64,000 bases of DNA from Terriglobales bacterium (GTDB taxonomy: Bacteria > Acidobacteriota > Terriglobia > Terriglobales > Acidobacteriaceae), in the NCBI GenBank assembly GCA_035651655.1, contig DASRFG010000033.1, positions 1 through 64,000 of the forward strand, written 5' to 3'. A program made the position numbers and the translations under genes. The first letter of the stretch is position 1. Every line of letters begins with the position of its first letter. Below the pieces are notes generated by a model. It saw nothing but the letters and a program-made list of their open reading frames with translations, had not been told where the DNA came from and ran no database searches. Shown here piece by piece: positions 37,496 through 44,758 of this stretch.

Positions 37496-40132
37496 ATGAC
37501 AAAAGAATTGTTTGTGTCTTCAACGCCACATGAAACCAAAGTGGCGTTAGTTGAGGACGACCAGTTAGCAGAAGTTTATTTTGAACGTGAGAACGAATAC
37601 ACCCTCGCGGGTTCTATTTACAAAGGGCGTGTAACCCGCGTCCTTCCTGGAATGCAGTCCGCATTTGTAGACATCGGACTGGAGCGCGATGCCTTCCTGT
37701 ATGTTTCCGATTTTCTGGAGTTGCAGGATGAGGAAGGAGAAGTCCAGGAGATTACGGTGGGCCGCCAGCCCCAAGAAGCGTCCTCATCTGAGGCGCCTAA
37801 GGTAAATGGGGGCAACGAACCTGAGGCCGGAGTGGACCAGCCGGGCGAGGCCTCTGCACAGGCGCCCACCGAGGGGAACTCTGACGAGAAGAACGCAGCC
37901 GCCGAAAAGACCAGGAGTCCGGAAGACGAAAATGGCGAACGAGGGGGATGGCGCAATCGTCGCCGTCGCCGCGGACGTCGCGGACGGGGAATGCCTGAGT
38001 CCAAGTTCAGTCACTGGAATGAACCCAGGCCGGCGCCCGCCGCTGAAACAACTACGCGCGAGCCGGTATACCAGCCGATCATTCTGCCGGGTGAGTCAAT
38101 TTCCAAATACCAGCGGCTTGGGCAAACAGCGCAGGAGCGACCGGCGGTAGAGGTTTCAGGCGAACCGTCGCGCGCAGAAGTCAGCGAGCTGACAGCAGCG
38201 TCACCTTCCGGAGATCGCGACACTTCCGATGAAATGCAGCCCGCCTCATCGGGTGAGCGCGAATCCCATGGCCGGACGTTCATTGCGGTTGACGAGCAGG
38301 CCGGAATAGACGATTCGGAAGAGCCTCGCGTCCATGAATTGCGCGACCAAGAATCGCGCGGCGAACTGACTGCGGCCCAGCGCAAAGCGTCATATGAGCA
38401 AGTGGAAGAACAGGGCGCGGAGCATGCCGACCGTGTCTACCAGTCTTCTGCAGGGACTGTGGAAGAGGAGGAGATCGAAGACGAGGAGAGTGAAGAGGCT
38501 TCCCTGGCTGAAGAACTTGACGATGTTCACTTTGAGGAACTGGAAGAAGAAACGCACGAAGCCAGTGAGCGACGTGATGGAAATGCGACTGAGCCTGAGG
38601 CCGGCAATGGCGTTGAACTCGGCGAGGCAGTGAAAGAAACCGACACCGAGCGCGCAGTTTTCGCCAATGAATTCGAGCCGGCGGAAAACGGTGACGCTAG
38701 CCCGGCGGAAGGCACCGAGGAAGAAGAAGAGGTGGATGAGGCGGAACTGCTGGCGGACGCTGCCCATGAGCAGGCTGAAGCCGGGGCTACGGAGCTGGAA
38801 GCCCAGGCTGAGGTGCGCGGTCCTGCGGCGACTGCCGGATATCAACAGCGTACTGCACGTCCGGAGTGGGAGCGGCGCGGAGGACGGCGTTTTCCGCGGA
38901 AGTTCCGTCGGCGTGAGCAGCAAAGACCGCATCCTGCCATTGCTGACTTGCTCAAAGAGGGCCAGGAGATCCTGGTGCAGATTGCCAAGGAACCGATTGG
39001 CAAGAAAGGCGCGCGCATTACCAGCCACATCGCGCTGCCCGGCCGTTTTTTGGTGTACATGCCAACCGTCAGCCACACTGGGGTCTCACGCAAGATTGCG
39101 TCGGAGGAAGAGCGCCAGCGGTTAAAGCGCATCGTGCTGAGCGAGCGCGAAAACGGCGTGGGTGGTTTCATCGTTCGCACCGCTGCGGCCAACACTTCGG
39201 AAGACGAGCTGCGGGCAGACATCCGCTTCCTGAAGAGCCTGTGGCACGAGATCAAGCATCGGGCGGAAAACAGCAAACCGCCGGCGTTGATTTACCACGA
39301 TCTCAATTTGGTGGAGCGCATCCTGCGCGACCAAGTGACCCAGGACTTCGGACAGATATGGGTGGACAACGAGCAAGAATACGAGCGCGTACTGCGCTTC
39401 GTGAGCCGCTTCCAGCCGGCACTGACCAAACGCGTAAAGTTGTACACCAAGCCGACCCCGCTGTTTGAGCAGTTCAATCTACAGGAAGAGATCAACAAGG
39501 CGCTCAAGTCCAAGGTGTGGTTGAAGAGTGGCGGCTACATCGTGATCAATCAGACCGAGGCGTTGGTGGCGATTGACATCAATACCGGCAAATACGTCGG
39601 TAAGACGGCGCGCCTGGAAGACACCATCGTCAAGACCAACGTGGATGCCATCAAGGAAATCGTGCGGCAAATCCGGTTGCGCGATTTGGGCGGCATCATC
39701 GTCATTGACTTTATTGATATGGACGAGCGCCGGAACCGCCAAAAAGTGATGCAGGCGCTCGAAGAAGCGCTGCGGGCCGATCGTGCTCCATCGAAGGTGC
39801 TGCAGTTCAACGATTTCGGCTTGGTTGCGATCACTCGTAAACGGGTGAAGCAATCGCTGGAGCGCACTCTTGGCAGCTCTTGCCCTTATTGCACCGGCAC
39901 CGGCTTCGTAAAATCTGTGGGCACCATCTGCAATGAGATTTACACCGAAATGCGCAAGATCGCCAAGGAATTGGAAGGGCAGGATGTGATGCTGCGCGTG
40001 AATCCTGAAGTCGGAAAGGCTCTCAAGGCCAACAACGGGCGCTTGCTACAAGAGATGGAAGAGCTCACGCGGCGCACCATCATCGTCAAGACTGATCCCG
40101 CGCTACACCAGGAGCAGTTCGACATCAACTGA
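37496..40132 (+). CDS. rng: Ribonuclease E/G with a roughly 400-residue acidic insert in the S1 domain
   Basis: This single-strand endoribonuclease matures rRNA/tRNA and starts mRNA decay. The start of an S1 domain (GSIYKGRVTRVLPGMQSAFV, about 39-58) is followed at about 78-477 by a Glu/Ala-rich low-complexity insert. It includes a basic patch (RNRRRRRGRRGRG near 154-166). The S1/5'-sensor region then resumes (EGQEILVQIAKEPIGKKGAR). The catalytic Asp pair is in VAIDINTGK (near 690) and VIDFIDMDERRNR (near 736). The zinc-link CPYCTGTG is near 800. No RNase E-type C-terminal scaffold follows. At 878 residues it is far longer than RNase G (about 490). Confidence 0.94.
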   Translation: MTKELFVSSTPHETKVALVEDDQLAEVYFERENEYTLAGSIYKGRVTRVLPGMQSAFVDIGLERDAFLYVSDFLELQDEEGEVQEITVGRQPQEASSSEAPKVNGGNEPEAGVDQPGEASAQAPTEGNSDEKNAAAEKTRSPEDENGERGGWRNRRRRRGRRGRGMPESKFSHWNEPRPAPAAETTTREPVYQPIILPGESISKYQRLGQTAQERPAVEVSGEPSRAEVSELTAASPSGDRDTSDEMQPASSGERESHGRTFIAVDEQAGIDDSEEPRVHELRDQESRGELTAAQRKASYEQVEEQGAEHADRVYQSSAGTVEEEEIEDEESEEASLAEELDDVHFEELEEETHEASERRDGNATEPEAGNGVELGEAVKETDTERAVFANEFEPAENGDASPAEGTEEEEEVDEAELLADAAHEQAEAGATELEAQAEVRGPAATAGYQQRTARPEWERRGGRRFPRKFRRREQQRPHPAIADLLKEGQEILVQIAKEPIGKKGARITSHIALPGRFLVYMPTVSHTGVSRKIASEEERQRLKRIVLSERENGVGGFIVRTAAANTSEDELRADIRFLKSLWHEIKHRAENSKPPALIYHDLNLVERILRDQVTQDFGQIWVDNEQEYERVLRFVSRFQPALTKRVKLYTKPTPLFEQFNLQEEINKALKSKVWLKSGGYIVINQTEALVAIDINTGKYVGKTARLEDTIVKTNVDAIKEIVRQIRLRDLGGIIVIDFIDMDERRNRQKVMQALEEALRADRAPSKVLQFNDFGLVAITRKRVKQSLERTLGSSCPYCTGTGFVKSVGTICNEIYTEMRKIAKELEGQDVMLRVNPEVGKALKANNGRLLQEMEELTRRTIIVKTDPALHQEQFDIN

Positions 40133-40451
40133 ATTGGGTCCAGGATCCGATGCAGGAATAGGCCGCAGCAGCTGGCCACGATAACAATGCCGATGGCGGA
40201 TGGCTAGCAGCCCGACCACGCCCAGGCTTGCTCCCAGAAGTCGCGCCGCTGAGTACGAGCGACGATTTCCTCCAGAGAATTGCGGTGGTGTTCAGGAGCA
40301 GATACCAGTCAGTTTGCGTCTTAAGGTCGCCAAAAATCACGCCAACCTGTCCGCTCCATCGCCGATAATGGATTGTCACTGATGCGCCGTCTTGTCTAAG
40401 GGGCGGAGACTGCGAGCCGCGGAGGCCTCCGTTTACCACAGAATCCCGCCG
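40133..40451. other. Intergenic region, 319 bases, no supported gene
   Basis: This gap lies between the convergent RNase E/G and acetyltransferase genes. Leftward frames in it encode patches resembling a hydrophobic helix (LLGASLGVVGLLA, IGIVIVASCCGLFLHRIL) but in different frames, so any gene here would be decayed. I see no clear terminator. Confidence 0.4.
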
Positions 40452-41036
40452 CTAGACTGCTTTTGCCATGCGCACAATGGGCAGGGAGCCGCCGCCGGCA
40501 AGCGGAACCTGCAGATGCTCTAAAGCCGTGTAGCCTTTGGCTAAGTAAAAGGGCACGCCGGTCAGGGTAGCGCCCATTTCGAAGCGAGTGAAGCCAGCGG
40601 ACCGCGCTGCCGTCTCGCACGCCTCCAGGATTAATCCGCCGATACCGCGGCGCGCCCACGCGGGATGGATGAAGAAGGCCCGAATCTTAGCGGCATCTTT
40701 TCGTGGATCCAGTAGTTCATCCTGCCGTCCTGTCCAGTGGTCGCCCCCATAGAGAGTTTTGCGCTTGCTCCAGCCACCGCAGCCCACAATCAGCGATCCC
40801 GATCGTGCACTTTTGGCTTGGTGTCGAAGAGGATCGGATTCGGTTTCGACCAGCAGATAAGTCCCGTCGGCGATCAGTTGGCTGTCCACACCGTAAACCG
40901 ATTTGAGCGCACTCTCAATTTGAGCAGGTGAATAGTCCTGCGCCTGCAATCCTCGGACTGAGGTCTCAATCAACGACTCTAGAACGGGAATGTCACGGAC
41001 CGCGGCTTGTCGTAGACGAAAATTCGGCGCACTCAT
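40452..41036 (-). CDS. GNAT family N-acetyltransferase
   Basis: This acetyl-CoA-dependent transferase has 194 residues. The acetyl-CoA-binding loop is in FFIHPAWARRGIGGLILEACE (written here in part: ARRGIGG, R-x-x-G-x-G), near residues 129-135. The N-terminal part (FRLRQAAVRDIPVLESLIE) is the usual first strand and helix. The substrate is unknown. It is transcribed leftward, away from the pilus genes, so the 402 bases upstream contain divergent promoters. Confidence 0.88.
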   Translation of the reverse strand: MSAPNFRLRQAAVRDIPVLESLIETSVRGLQAQDYSPAQIESALKSVYGVDSQLIADGTYLLVETESDPLRHQAKSARSGSLIVGCGGWSKRKTLYGGDHWTGRQDELLDPRKDAAKIRAFFIHPAWARRGIGGLILEACETAARSAGFTRFEMGATLTGVPFYLAKGYTALEHLQVPLAGGGSLPIVRMAKAV

Positions 41037-41298
41037 TTCAATTACGTATCTTCACTGCGTATCTAACCGCGAGTTCGCGCAACCGAGTTACTCCCAGTTG
41101 GGCCTGTGCCGAGCGCACACCCGTGTCGTAGCACCAAGGTAATGGTATTTTGCGGAGCGCGCGAACCCTATGCATCAACACCCCTAGGTATTGTATTTCC
41201 AAGTAGATAAGCTACACAATATAGACAATTTGCCGAAGAGAGCTTACGCAATACCTGAAGAAACCGGTATGAAACGCGGACAAACCCAAACGGTAACC

Positions 41299-41327
41299 TT
41301 GACACCCGTTGCGTTAGGGTTGATATA
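41299..41327 (+). promoter_or_regulatory. Sigma70-type promoter for the HTH-pilMNOPQ operon
   Basis: TTGACA (41299-41304), a 17-base spacer, then GATATA (41322-41327). Transcription would start near 41334, giving a leader of about 105 bases before the GTG of the HTH gene. It is the best consensus promoter seen in the window. Confidence 0.65.
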
Positions 41328-41403
41328 CAGTCAGCAGCACACAAACACATCTCCCCCGAAAGAAGAGTTTTGCCGAAGGGTTTTCTCCCCCTGCGGTTCA
41401 GGT

Positions 41404-41421
41404 TCCGGACATTTGTCCGGA
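41404..41421 (+). promoter_or_regulatory. Perfect inverted repeat TCCGGACA-TT-TGTCCGGA in the leader
   Basis: Two 8-base arms (41404-41411 and 41414-41421) are separated by two bases and end just before the Shine-Dalgarno sequence at 41424. The 2-base spacer is too short for a relaxed RNA loop, so a dimeric repressor operator is as likely as a hairpin. The HTH protein encoded next is an obvious candidate ligand. Confidence 0.55.
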
Positions 41422-41438
41422 GCAGGAGGGGCACCTCT

Positions 41439-41693
41439 GTGAATGAGGGTCATACGAGTATGGTCGAGTCCCCCGAAGTAATGAACATTCGCCAGGCCTC
41501 ACAGTATCTGGGGGTCAGTGCGGACACGCTTTACAAGTATGTGTACGAGGAGAGAATCCCGGCATTCAAACTCGGCAACCGCTGGAAATTTAAAAAGACC
41601 ATTCTGGATTCGTGGATGGAGCGGAAGAGCACGCAGGGAGAAGGCAAAGGCCGTAAGAAATCAAAAGCTGCCCGAGCGGCAGCCGGTTCATAA
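41439..41693 (+). CDS. Small helix-turn-helix protein, excisionase/MerR-like
   Basis: This DNA-binding protein is 84 residues long from the GTG at 41439. I chose that start because AGGAGGGG (41424-41431) lies seven bases upstream; ATG 41460 would give 77 residues. The HTH_17-type domain is visible in MNIRQASQYLGVSADTLYKY, then IPAFKLGNRWKFKKTILDSW. The tail is Lys/Arg-rich. No integrase or phage gene is nearby, so it is not an excisionase in practice. Its stop lies nine bases before pilM, making it the first gene of the pilus operon and a candidate regulator of it. Confidence 0.85.
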   Translation: MNEGHTSMVESPEVMNIRQASQYLGVSADTLYKYVYEERIPAFKLGNRWKFKKTILDSWMERKSTQGEGKGRKKSKAARAAAGS

Positions 41694-41702
41694 AGGGGCG
41701 CC

Positions 41703-42758
41703 ATGTTTGGAATTGGCAAGCAGTCCATAGTTGGCTTGGATGTGGGTTCGAGCAGCATCAAGGCGGTGGAGCTGAAGCGCAGCCGCACCGGCATCGAGGC
41801 CACTCACATTGGGCTCGAGCCATTGCCCTCAGACATTGTGGTGGATTCCATGATTGTGGACAGCGGCACCGTCTCCAGCGCAATCGCCAAACTTTTCAGT
41901 GAGAACGAAATTAAGTCGCGGGCGGTGGCCACCTCGGTGAGCGGACACTCGGTGATTGTGAAGAAGCTCTCGCTGCCCACCATGAGCGACGCGGAACTGG
42001 CCGAGACCATTCAGAAAGAAGCGGCGCAGCAGATTCCGTTCGATATCGCCGACGTCAGCATTGATTACCAGGTGCTCTCCGAAGATCCGTCGAATCCGCA
42101 GATGGATGTGCTCCTGGTGGCGGTGAAGAAAGACAAGATCCTCAACTACACCAACGTCCTCTCCATGGCGGGCAAGGCCCCAGCAATCGTGGATATAGAT
42201 GCCTTCGCGCTGCAGAACTGTTACGAGTACAACTACGAGCCGGCGCCGGGCTCGACCGTCGCTTTGCTCAATCTGGGCGCCAGCGTGATGAACATCAATA
42301 TCGTGAAGGGCAATGTTCCCCTGTTCACGCGCGACGTCAGCGTGGGTGGCCATCAGTACACGGATTCTTTGCAGAAAGAATTGGACCTCAGTTTTGAGGA
42401 TGCGGAATCGCTAAAGCTGGGCCGTAAAGTGGGCACGGTCAGCGAAGACGCCAAGTTGCCCATCCTGCAACAGGTCACCGAAATTATTGTTCTGGAAATT
42501 CAAAAGACCTTTGATTTCTTCCGCGCCACCGCTCCTGGTGAACACATTGAGAAGATATTCCTGGCTGGCGGCTCCTCCAAAGTGCCGGCGCTGCTCGAGT
42601 CCCTGCGCCAGGAGTTTTCGTTGCCGGTCGAAATCCTGAACCCTTTTCAAAAGATCTCTGCTCCGGTGGAGGGGATGGGGGCGGAATTGATCTCGCAGAA
42701 CGCTGGTCAGCTTGCCGTGGCCGTGGGATTGGCCCTGAGGAGTTTTGAAGACTTATGA
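41703..42758 (+). CDS. pilM: Type IV pilus assembly protein PilM
   Basis: This cytoplasmic actin-fold ATPase is part of the pilus alignment complex with PilN, PilO and PilP. It has 351 residues. The N-terminal GLDVGSSSIKAVELKRS is the phosphate-1 region, EAAQQIPFDI and ALLNLGASVMNINI follow, and KIFLAGGSSKVPALLESLRQ lies near the C-terminus. A GGGG-type ribosome site precedes the ATG. The stop overlaps the pilN ATG (ATGA). Confidence 0.95.
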   Translation: MFGIGKQSIVGLDVGSSSIKAVELKRSRTGIEATHIGLEPLPSDIVVDSMIVDSGTVSSAIAKLFSENEIKSRAVATSVSGHSVIVKKLSLPTMSDAELAETIQKEAAQQIPFDIADVSIDYQVLSEDPSNPQMDVLLVAVKKDKILNYTNVLSMAGKAPAIVDIDAFALQNCYEYNYEPAPGSTVALLNLGASVMNINIVKGNVPLFTRDVSVGGHQYTDSLQKELDLSFEDAESLKLGRKVGTVSEDAKLPILQQVTEIIVLEIQKTFDFFRATAPGEHIEKIFLAGGSSKVPALLESLRQEFSLPVEILNPFQKISAPVEGMGAELISQNAGQLAVAVGLALRSFEDL

Positions 42759-43330
42759 TCCGAATAAACCTGCTGGCTGTTTCGAAAGCAAAAAACAAGC
42801 GAGCTGCCATCGCCGTATCGATTCCCGGCGAAGGCATGAACGTGACCGTGAAGATCCTGGTGGTGGTGCTGGTCACGGCGTCGCTGAACATGGGCTATTG
42901 GTACCAGCTCACTCGCGAGAAGACCCGCATCGCCGACCAGATGGGTCAGGCCGACCGGAAAAACCGTGAACTGGCGGCGGTGAAGTCCCGGTACTTAGAG
43001 CGGGAAAAGCAGATGCAGGCTTACAAACGCCGGGTGGACGTGATTGATCAGCTGCGCAGCGCGCAGTTCGGCCCGGTGAACTTGATGGCGTCGTTGGGCG
43101 ACACGGTGAATCGCACCGAGGCGGTATGGCTCAGCACCATGAGGGACAATGGCACCAACATAGACATCGAGGGGATGGCGCTCAGCCAGGACGCGGTTGC
43201 CAACCTCATCTCCAACTTGCAACGCTCGGGATTTTTTAAGTCAGTAGAAATCAAAGAGAGCTACCAGGACGACCATGCGAAGGAGCTGCAATCGTTCTTC
43301 TTCACTCTGGTATGCGAGAAGAAGAGCTAA
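42755..43330 (+). CDS. pilN: Type IV pilus assembly protein PilN
   Basis: This bitopic inner-membrane protein has 191 residues. The short N-terminal MIRINLLAV carries the INLL motif that docks into PilM. One membrane helix lies near 30-46, then a coiled coil (about 55-85) and a ferredoxin-like periplasmic domain. It overlaps pilM by four bases and is followed by pilO after 15 bases. Confidence 0.92.
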   Translation: MIRINLLAVSKAKNKRAAIAVSIPGEGMNVTVKILVVVLVTASLNMGYWYQLTREKTRIADQMGQADRKNRELAAVKSRYLEREKQMQAYKRRVDVIDQLRSAQFGPVNLMASLGDTVNRTEAVWLSTMRDNGTNIDIEGMALSQDAVANLISNLQRSGFFKSVEIKESYQDDHAKELQSFFFTLVCEKKS

Positions 43331-43345
43331 GAGGCGCATAAGAAA

Positions 43346-44002
43346 ATGGCGAACCTAAGCGATTTACCGGAAAAAAATCAGTGGGCGGCGATCATTGGCG
43401 TCGCGCTGTTCCTTACGTTGATGAGCTATTTTGCCGTGCTGCGAGGCATGCGCACCGCAAACCAAACGGATGAGGACGCGTTAAAGGCCAAGGTGGCGGA
43501 AAACACCGAGCTGGAGCGCTATCGTCCGAAGCTGGTGCAGATTGAGCAGCAGATCGAAAATCTGAAGCAGCAGCTCGCTATCCAGCAGCGCATCGTGCCT
43601 GACGAAAAGCAAGCCGACCAGTTCATCCACATGCTGCAAGGAGAGGCAGCCAAGTCGGGAATCGAGATCCGGCGCTACACCGCCCGGCCCACCAACACGC
43701 GCGAGTTTTACACCGAGCTGCCGTTCGAAGTGGAGTTGGACGGACCCTATTTCTCGGTGCTGAATTTCTACACTCGCGTGGCCCATCTGGAGCGCATTAT
43801 CGATGTCAATAATTTAGTCATGGCGGGAGTCGCCAAGCCGGGCGACGCCAAGGCCAAGCATACGTATCAGTACAACCCGGGCGAAAGCGTGGTGGTGACT
43901 TGTCTGGCGACGACGTTCTTCAGTCATGACCAGCAGCCGCAGCAGCAGCCCGGCAAAACAGCAACCCTGCGGCCAGTTTCGGCCGCCGTGCCCGGGAGAT
44001 AA
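43346..44002 (+). CDS. pilO: Type IV pilus assembly protein PilO
   Basis: This is the inner-membrane partner of PilN, 218 residues. The membrane helix is near 13-31 (AAIIGVALFLTLMSYFAVL) and a coiled coil near 45-80 (LVQIEQQIENLKQQLAIQQR). The periplasmic ferredoxin-like domain starts with ADQFIHMLQGEAAKSGIEIR. The C-terminal tail is Gln/Pro-rich. Its place between pilN and a PilP-like gene confirms the call. Confidence 0.92.
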   Translation: MANLSDLPEKNQWAAIIGVALFLTLMSYFAVLRGMRTANQTDEDALKAKVAENTELERYRPKLVQIEQQIENLKQQLAIQQRIVPDEKQADQFIHMLQGEAAKSGIEIRRYTARPTNTREFYTELPFEVELDGPYFSVLNFYTRVAHLERIIDVNNLVMAGVAKPGDAKAKHTYQYNPGESVVVTCLATTFFSHDQQPQQQPGKTATLRPVSAAVPGR

Positions 44003-44010
44003 GGGACCCT

Positions 44011-44646
44011 ATGAAGGCGAACACATTGATTGCCGTAGTGCTGGTCTGCGGGGGCGCTCTTTGGGCGCAGTCACCGCAGGTGGTCAGCAACACGCGGCAG
44101 AAATTGCAGTCCGCGCAAAAAACCTGGAACTCGCAGCAGGACGTGGTGGATTCTCCCGCTTCCGGCAATTCTCCTCTGCCCGTGGCCAGCAAAGAAACCT
44201 CGAATGGTACTGCTTCGAACAAAGCGGAGACGCGCTCTTCGGGCAGCGAAGAGACCCAATTGCCGGAAGATTCGGCAGGCTCGCAGCGAGGTGAGGACCG
44301 CCTTACTGCGGCTGCCCGGCGCAACGCCACCAAGCGCGATCCCTTTATCAGTCCGATCGTGAGCCGCTTGAATGGTCCAGGAGCCGGGTGCTCGGGTGGA
44401 AAGCGTTGCCTGGCGGTGGATTCGGTCAGCCTGCGAGGCATTGTTAAGTCGGAGAACGGAATGATCGCCGTGGTGGTCAACGCCGCCAATAAAGCGTACT
44501 TCTTGCGCGAAAACGATCCCGTATTCAACGGCTATGTGGTGAGGATTACCGGGGATTCGGTGGTGTTCAAAGAAACTGTGCAGGACGCGCTGGGACGTCC
44601 TTTCACCCATGATGTGGTGAAAAAGCTTTTTGTCCCGGCGGTTTGA
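44011..44646 (+). CDS. pilP: PilP-like periplasmic pilus protein
   Basis: This exported protein of 211 residues has a signal sequence (MKANTLIAVVLVCGGALWAQ). No lipobox Cys follows, unlike classical PilP lipoproteins. A Ser/Gln-rich linker leads to KRDPFISPIV and a compact beta domain (VSLRGIVKSENGMIAVVV, KAYFLRENDPVFNGYVVRI) typical of PilP, which connects PilNO to the PilQ secretin. The assignment rests on this domain and gene order. Confidence 0.85.
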   Translation: MKANTLIAVVLVCGGALWAQSPQVVSNTRQKLQSAQKTWNSQQDVVDSPASGNSPLPVASKETSNGTASNKAETRSSGSEETQLPEDSAGSQRGEDRLTAAARRNATKRDPFISPIVSRLNGPGAGCSGGKRCLAVDSVSLRGIVKSENGMIAVVVNAANKAYFLRENDPVFNGYVVRITGDSVVFKETVQDALGRPFTHDVVKKLFVPAV

Positions 44647-44758
44647 TGGTCACCCAGAAGATGGGGCTAGAACGAAATTTTAAGTCGCAACACGGGGCGC
44701 ACCGACTCGGCGCCTAAATGGCGGCAAGAAGATGGCGCCCGTGCTGAGGGAGAACATA

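Larger units (their letters stand above)
41037..41438. other. Divergent promoter region ahead of the pilus cluster, 402 bases
   Basis: The gap lies between the leftward acetyltransferase gene and the rightward helix-turn-helix gene. It holds a good sigma70-type promoter at 41299-41327, an AT-rich patch near 41185-41230, and a perfect inverted repeat at 41404-41421. No reading frame in it is convincing. Confidence 0.6.

Noticed and set aside
40125..40439. Possible decayed small membrane-protein gene on the minus strand
   Set aside because: Hydrophobic helix-like stretches appear only when reading frames are joined by two shifts. There is no ribosome site or homology that I can recall.
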